From Nectonema munidae (Eukaryota; Nematomorpha; Nectonematoida; Nectonematidae), in the NCBI GenBank assembly GCA_030549495.1, contig JAUIRK010000897.1, positions 62,001 through 126,000 on the forward strand: a stretch of 64,000 nt of DNA, read 5' to 3'. This document shows, piece after piece, positions 59,160-64,000 of this stretch; within the stretch, counting starts at the first letter, position 1; the number at the start of each line of letters is the position of its first letter. Under the pieces are notes generated by a model. It saw only the letters and a list, made by a program, of their open reading frames with translations, made no database searches and had not been told where the DNA came from. The position numbers and the translations under genes were made by a program.

Positions 59160-61880
59160 CCTATTTTCAAAGAATTCTGATTAAAGAATCTTCTTGGTGA
59201 TCTTAGACTTTTTTTTATCAGTATCGTGTATTTTATTATCAAGCCTGAATATTTGTCAACCTATCTAATTTCAAAGGATTTTTTCTGATGAATCATTCGT
59301 GATGTTGATTGTTCAATTACAAAAAGTTGTCAACGTTCTTCATCTAAAAAATTATCTCTTTGACACAAAAGGAAAAAGATGGACAAATTCAATTTAAATT
59401 AAAAATATCTTGATAGTGACTAAATTCTCACATATTGGCACCTGTGCCATTTTTGATAAATCTGACCTATTCTAAATTTTCAGATTTCCTACCCATCTTA
59501 GATAAATGTTAACTGTAATCCTAGATGATAGATTTAAATATTTTTCATTTGTAAAAGAGAAACTTTTTTTTTACAGTCAAAATCTTTTTTGAAGCATCTA
59601 ATATTATATAATTAAACCACTTCCTAGTTCATTAGAACATTGTAGATCTTCCATTTAGTCAAGATACATATTTTTTTTAATTATTTGTTTTGATCACATG
59701 TTCTCTTTTCAATTAGTTTTCAACTTGGTTCCTTCTCTCATACAAATTTTCAAAAGATTTTATAATACGTTTTATTTTTTTTTTAATAAATATTTCATAC
59801 CTAAGATGATTGTAGAAAGTATTATAAGCCAAAATATACAAAAAAAAAAGTATATTTTTACTATATACCTAATATGCAGCCATTTTTTGAAATTTTTTTA
59901 CAGAACTGTTTTTCAGGCATACATTACTAATTCAATTGCCACTTCGAGATATTTTTTAACCGTATTATCCAAAATCCAGTACAGAAATAAAATAAGCATA
60001 GTCGATTTGGTATAAAACAGATATTTTATTTTTTTGAAAATATTTTTGAAAACAGTATCTAGAAGTAAACCGCAAATCTTAATCAAGCTTTCAGATATTT
60101 TAAAACCATAAATGCCAAACCTGAGTCCAAAAATGAAACCAGCATCTTCCATTTGGCATAAAAACACATATTTTATTTAAATTTCAAAAATATTTCTGCA
60201 GACATTAGACGTAAATCGAAAATTTATTGACACTTTCAGACATTTAAAACCTCTAAATGCAAAAAATGATTTCAGAAATAAAAATTATCCTAGTCGAATT
60301 TGTATAAAAACATTTCATGTAAAATTAGAGAGAATATTTTGGGATATAGTTTTCATACATAAACCGCAAATTTAATTGACATTAGCAGTAAAACCTCTAA
60401 ATGCGAAAACTGTGTTCATGAAATCATCATGATATATTTGCTATAAAAACAAATTTTAGAACTAAACGCAAATTTAATTGATACTTATATGTATTTTCAA
60501 ATTCAAACTGCAAAAATTGAGTCCATAAATGAAACTAGCATGGTTGATTTGGTATAAAAACATATATTTAATTGTAAAATTTGAATGAATGTTTTTGGAA
60601 ACAATTTTTAGAAATAAACCGCAAATTTGATTAACACTTATAGGTATTTTCACATCCTAAACGTAAAAAATGAGTCCAGAAATGAAACCAGCATGATTGA
60701 TTTGGTATTAAAACATATTTTAAGAAAATATTTTCGGAGACAATTTTCAGAAGTAAACCGCAAATTTGATTAATACTTATAGGTATTTCCAAATCCTAAA
60801 TGTAAAAAATGAGTTCAAAAATGAAAACAGCATGATCGATTTGGTATAAAAACAAATATTTCATGTAAAATTTATAGAATATTTTTGGAGATAGCTTTTA
60901 GAAGTAAAGCGCAAATTTTGACTGCTATTTTAAAACCTCTAAATGTGAAAAATGAGTTCAGAAATGAAAACATCATGGTTGATTTGGTATAAAACATATA
61001 TTTCATTCTAAAATTTGAATTAATGTTTTTGGAGACAGTTTTTAGAAGTAAACCGCAAATTTGATTAACACTTATAGGTATTTTCACATCTTAAACGTAA
61101 AAAATGAGTCTAAAAATGAAACCAGAATGGCCGATTTAGTATAACACATATGTTTTTATGTAAAATGTGAAGGAATGTTTTTGGAGACAATTTTCAGAAG
61201 TAAACCGCAAATTTGATTAACACTTATAGGTATTTTCAAATCCTAAATGCAAAAAATGAGTCCAGAAATGAAAACAACATGATCGATTTGGTATAAAACA
61301 TATATTTTATGTAAAGTGTGAAGGAATGTTTTTGGAGACAATTTTCAGAAGTAAACCGCAAATTTGATTAAGACATATAGGTATTTTCATATCCTAAATG
61401 TAAAAAATGAGTTCAGAAATGAAAACAGCATGACCGATTTAGTATAAAAACATATATTTTATGTAAAATTTGAAAGTATATTTTATTAGATATATTTTTG
61501 ATCAATCAAAATTTTGATTGACATTTTCTAAAAAGTAGCCATGATTATTGAAAAAATTAAATATATAAAGTGTTATGCGTTCTAAACTGTATATAATTAT
61601 AAATTTTCAGGGTATTATATAATATAGATCCTAAGTTATAAGGTTAAGTACAGATAATGTCACAATTTTACTGAAAAATAAAAATTTTTTATTTTGATTG
61701 ACAGTTTTGGACATGAAAGGGTCATTCAACTACCATGAAAATGGTTTCAAAAGATGCAGCTAGCGATTTTAGGAAAAGTCACAAAATTTGAAGGGATATG
61801 ATTCAGCCAATTTTCTACAATTAATTTTTTAGCCAAGGTAGGGGGCGTTTTACGCCCCCAGCACTAATAGGGTTAATTTG
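59160..61880 (-). repeat. Repeat R2, longest copy, with internal 140-155-base tandem units
   Basis: The terminus at 61850-61880 (on the minus strand TTAACCCTATTAGTGCTGGG) matches the start of the copy at 23756. Inside, AAACCGCAAAT recurs at about 60067, 60363, 60617, 60755, 61050, 61202 and 61360, outlining tandem units. The left part matches 4080-5420. Short open frames here are repeat by-products. Confidence 0.85.
61845..61866. other. Short palindrome at the R2 terminus
   Basis: GGGGGCGTTTTACGCCCCC reads the same on both strands apart from its centre. It could form a 7-8 base stem. It sits next to the AGCACTAATAGGGTTAA end of R2, so it may be a terminal hairpin of the element. Confidence 0.6.
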
Positions 61881-62953
61881 CTCTGTATTATTTTCTTCTA
61901 TAAAAAACTTCAAAAATCCTCAAAGAAGAATAAGCGGCTGGCAACGTTACTTACATTCTTAGAATACATATCATTAACATACAAAGAGATATTGAAAAAA
62001 TTTACAACTCAGAATCACTTATTAGTTTGGTTTGAATAAAGCTTTATATTTTGATAGGCTTATAAAACTTTCTTTTTAAACTTTTAAAAATTAACATCAC
62101 TACTTGCGGCGCAGTAATGCTACTCCCAACTCGTGACGGACAATTTTTATTTCCTCTATGGCGGGGAGGAGGGAAGACTTTTTTACTCGCCTCTCCTTTT
62201 TGACTAAAACCCACTAAATAATTGATTTCAAATCTGATGATATCAAGCCTGTCAAAAAATCAATGGATTTTTTGAGCAATTCCAAATGGAAAATCATGGA
62301 ATTTCTTGTTGATATTGGCAAGATAACAGAGAAGTGTTTGTAAGATCCAATGCTCTCAACTTTACCCCATTGAAGTTGAAATTATTGAAAAAAAGAATAA
62401 AATACTATAACTCTCAAATGGGTTGGGTAAACCGGATGAATCAAAATGTACCAAAATACAGCGGATCACTTGTTGAAAAAAGTAGTATTTTCTGATTTAT
62501 CGAGTTTATCCAAAGCTTGGAAAAGCAACCAATGCATAAGTCTATTCCTGAGACAGGATCTAATTCTCTGGATCATATTATTGTTCCTATCACAGAAACT
62601 ATACGTACTAATCTTAAAAATAAATACGATGAGGCAATGCCATAAAAATGTCAAACAAATGTAGAAAGTGTTTAATTAGTTTAGATGTTTCATGTTTTGA
62701 TTCTTATCATAAAAAAATAAGATATTTATAAAGCATGGCTTCATATGATTTTTTTCTTGCCCTTAACGGGTCTCGAGTGACTCATCCTTATCTAAATATA
62801 AAATTAAATAAAATTTTAATTTTTATATAATTATTTTTTAGGCCTTTTTAATAAATAAAAGGAGCGATATGTTTTTTGACATAAAAAACATTCGTCTATC
62901 GGAAAATTATTTATATTTTATATAAGTTTATAAAATTGATTTGAAAAACTTAC
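61881..62953. other. Intron 2, exon-proximal end, nothing recognised
   Basis: The open frames at 62446-62664 on both strands have no domain. The donor of intron 2 (GTAAGTTTTTC, minus strand) lies at 62953. Confidence 0.5.
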
Positions 62954-63020
62954 GTCTTCCTCTGGATTATTCACTAAAATTTTAGATTCAGTAAGAATAT
63001 TATTTTCAACAACCTCATCG
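62954..63020 (-). CDS. Spliced coiled-coil gene, exon 2
   Basis: A 67-base exon between acceptor TTTTTTTTTAATTAG and donor GTAAGTTT. The first base completes the codon begun by exon 1 (TG plus C, Cys). It encodes DEVVENNILTESKILVNNPE then ED and leaves in phase 0, as exon 3 needs. Acidic, no motif. It is too short to be found as a long open frame. Confidence 0.72.
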
Positions 63021-63072
63021 CTAATTAAAAAAAAATTAATAAAAATATATAATTCCAAAACAATTACATTAC

Positions 63073-63197
63073 CAAAAAGTTTTATCCTTTGAATCTAAAC
63101 CAGTAACTTCTTTTTCTTCAATACCAATTATATCTATATCATGGTATAAATCAACATCTTTTTTAGAGAAATTTTCTCTGAAAACCTCGATATCCAT
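63073..63197 (-). CDS. Spliced coiled-coil gene, exon 1 with start codon
   Basis: Starts at ATG 63197 with G at +4 and encodes MDIEVFRENFSKKDVDLYHD, then IDIIGIEEKEVTG and LDSKDKTF, ending at donor GTAATG below 63073 in phase 2. The 52-base intron 1 (63021-63072) is typical of short animal introns. The acidic DLYHDID motif close to the N-terminus is one of two features that recall FLASH/CASP8AP2 proteins. The whole protein is 505 residues: acidic N-terminus (1-64), coiled coil (65-210), acidic/basic linker (211-308), basic tail (309-505). The neighbour at the other end is SENP8, convergent. A longer 5' UTR or an upstream exon cannot be excluded. Confidence 0.72.
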
Positions 63198-63704
63198 AAA
63201 AGTGAACCTTTATTCAAAATTTTATCGGGAAAAAATAAACTGGATCAAATAATTGTTATAAAATAAAAAAATATATTCTTCTAGCCTATAATATTATAAT
63301 TATATATAATTTAATAATAAGAATTATATTTAACATGAATCAAATATTTTATCACCATTCTAAGGATAGGTGAAGGAATATATCCAGAAAAATAAACACA
63401 TTCGATATAATAACCGTTTAAATAAAAGGTATAAATTAAGTTCTTACTAGAAATTTTAAATTACTGATGTAACACTTCTAGATGATCATCCTAATGAAGT
63501 TTTCCTTCCTCAAAATTGTATAGAAAATTTATTATTTATTTTGATTCTTACTCTTATTTTACATTTTAGGTTTAATTGTGTGAATCGTGTATATAAATAC
63601 TTATTCACTCTTCGTTATCACTTTATTTTTATATTTTCTCGCTTTTCCTTTGTGGTTATTATCATTTTATATTTTTAGTAGAGTTTCCTCTTTATCCTTC
63701 TATA
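63198..63704 (-). promoter_or_regulatory. Presumed promoter and 5' UTR region of the spliced gene
   Basis: AT-rich sequence upstream of the ATG. No TATA box or initiator can be singled out with confidence. Placement is by position only. Confidence 0.3.
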
Positions 63705-63850
63705 CTAATAGCGTGAGTAAGATTGGTTAGGTATTGGGTTTCGATAACTCAAGGTCTTGGATTCGATCCCGCATCAGGCTTACTTTCTCATAATTCGATA
63801 CAAGGGGCTTAATTGTGCATTCTCGATGAAAACACTCCACTTTAACTTTA
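63705..63850 (+). mobile_element. tRNA-derived SINE
   Basis: The head GCGTGAGTAAGATTGGTTAG resembles a tRNA 5' half with an A-box-like segment. GGATTCGATCCC (about 63758-63769) is the B box. The body contains CTTAATTGTGCATTCTCGAT. The inverted copy at 28640-28750 supports a family. Confidence 0.7.
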
Positions 63851-64000
63851 CCTTATAAATTTCTACCTTTTTCTTATTTCGGTTTTTTTTATTTATGTGC
63901 AAATTAAAAAGACCAGTTTCCAAACCTTACTAATCTTTATTAAGTTTACCCTACTAATAGGAAAAATTCCTTGGGTAATACAAGAATTGAACAGTATTTG

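Overview
The window looks like AT-rich animal DNA. I read spliced genes with GT-AG introns, tRNA-derived SINEs and many decayed DNA transposons and retrotransposons. A fossil of a negative-strand RNA virus polymerase points to an invertebrate, most likely an arthropod such as a copepod; this species-level guess is inference. There are no bacterial features such as operons, ribosome binding sites or CRISPR.

Two host genes can be supported. The first is an intronless SENP8/DEN1 (NEDD8 protease) gene on the + strand at 19545-20207. The second is a six-exon gene on the - strand, with the start codon at 63197 and the stop at 20320. It was assembled by hand from splice sites: six open blocks join with matching phases into 1518 bases (505 codons plus stop). 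It encodes an acidic, coiled-coil, then highly basic protein, with a tentative likeness to the N-terminus of FLASH/CASP8AP2. The two genes converge tail to tail with only 112 bases between their stop codons. Most of the window from 20.9 to 63.1 kb is therefore intron of this one gene (about 52, 23986, 3159, 12054 and 2109 bases in transcript order).

Layout. 1-5.4 kb: dispersed repeat R1 copy A, split by a SINE and by a minisatellite-bearing MITE, then a LINE fragment and repeat R2. 5.4-11.4 kb: mostly unexplained AT-rich sequence with piggyBac-like MITEs and an R2 fragment. 11.4-15 kb: R1 copy B, a suspicious homopolymer patch and a decayed transposon-type ORF. 16-18.4 kb: a decayed jockey-like LINE. 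19.5-20.9 kb: SENP8 and the last exon of the spliced gene. 21-31 kb (introns 5 and 4): hAT remnants, one intact hAT ORF (26152-27300), a SINE and R1 copy C. 31.2-34.2 kb: endogenous Mononegavirales/chuvirus-like L remnant. 34.3-39 kb: hAT MITE, exon 4, a decayed ZBED-type hAT and exon 3. 39.6-44.9 kb (intron 2): a foldback element with a hAT MITE inside it, and a Tigger/pogo element with a GC-rich second Tigger inside it. 46-55.5 kb: tandem duplication, a Ty3/gypsy element in two opposed halves, a FLYWCH/MULE-like spliced ORF and another hAT remnant. 57.3-61.9 kb: two separate arrays of roughly 150-base tandem units, with a 71-base-arm hairpin between them. 62.9-63.2 kb: exons 2 and 1. 63.7-63.9 kb: a SINE.

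Insertion order can be read directly in several places, because an empty site or target duplication is present in a paralogous copy within the window. All assignments come from reading the sequence; no database search was possible.
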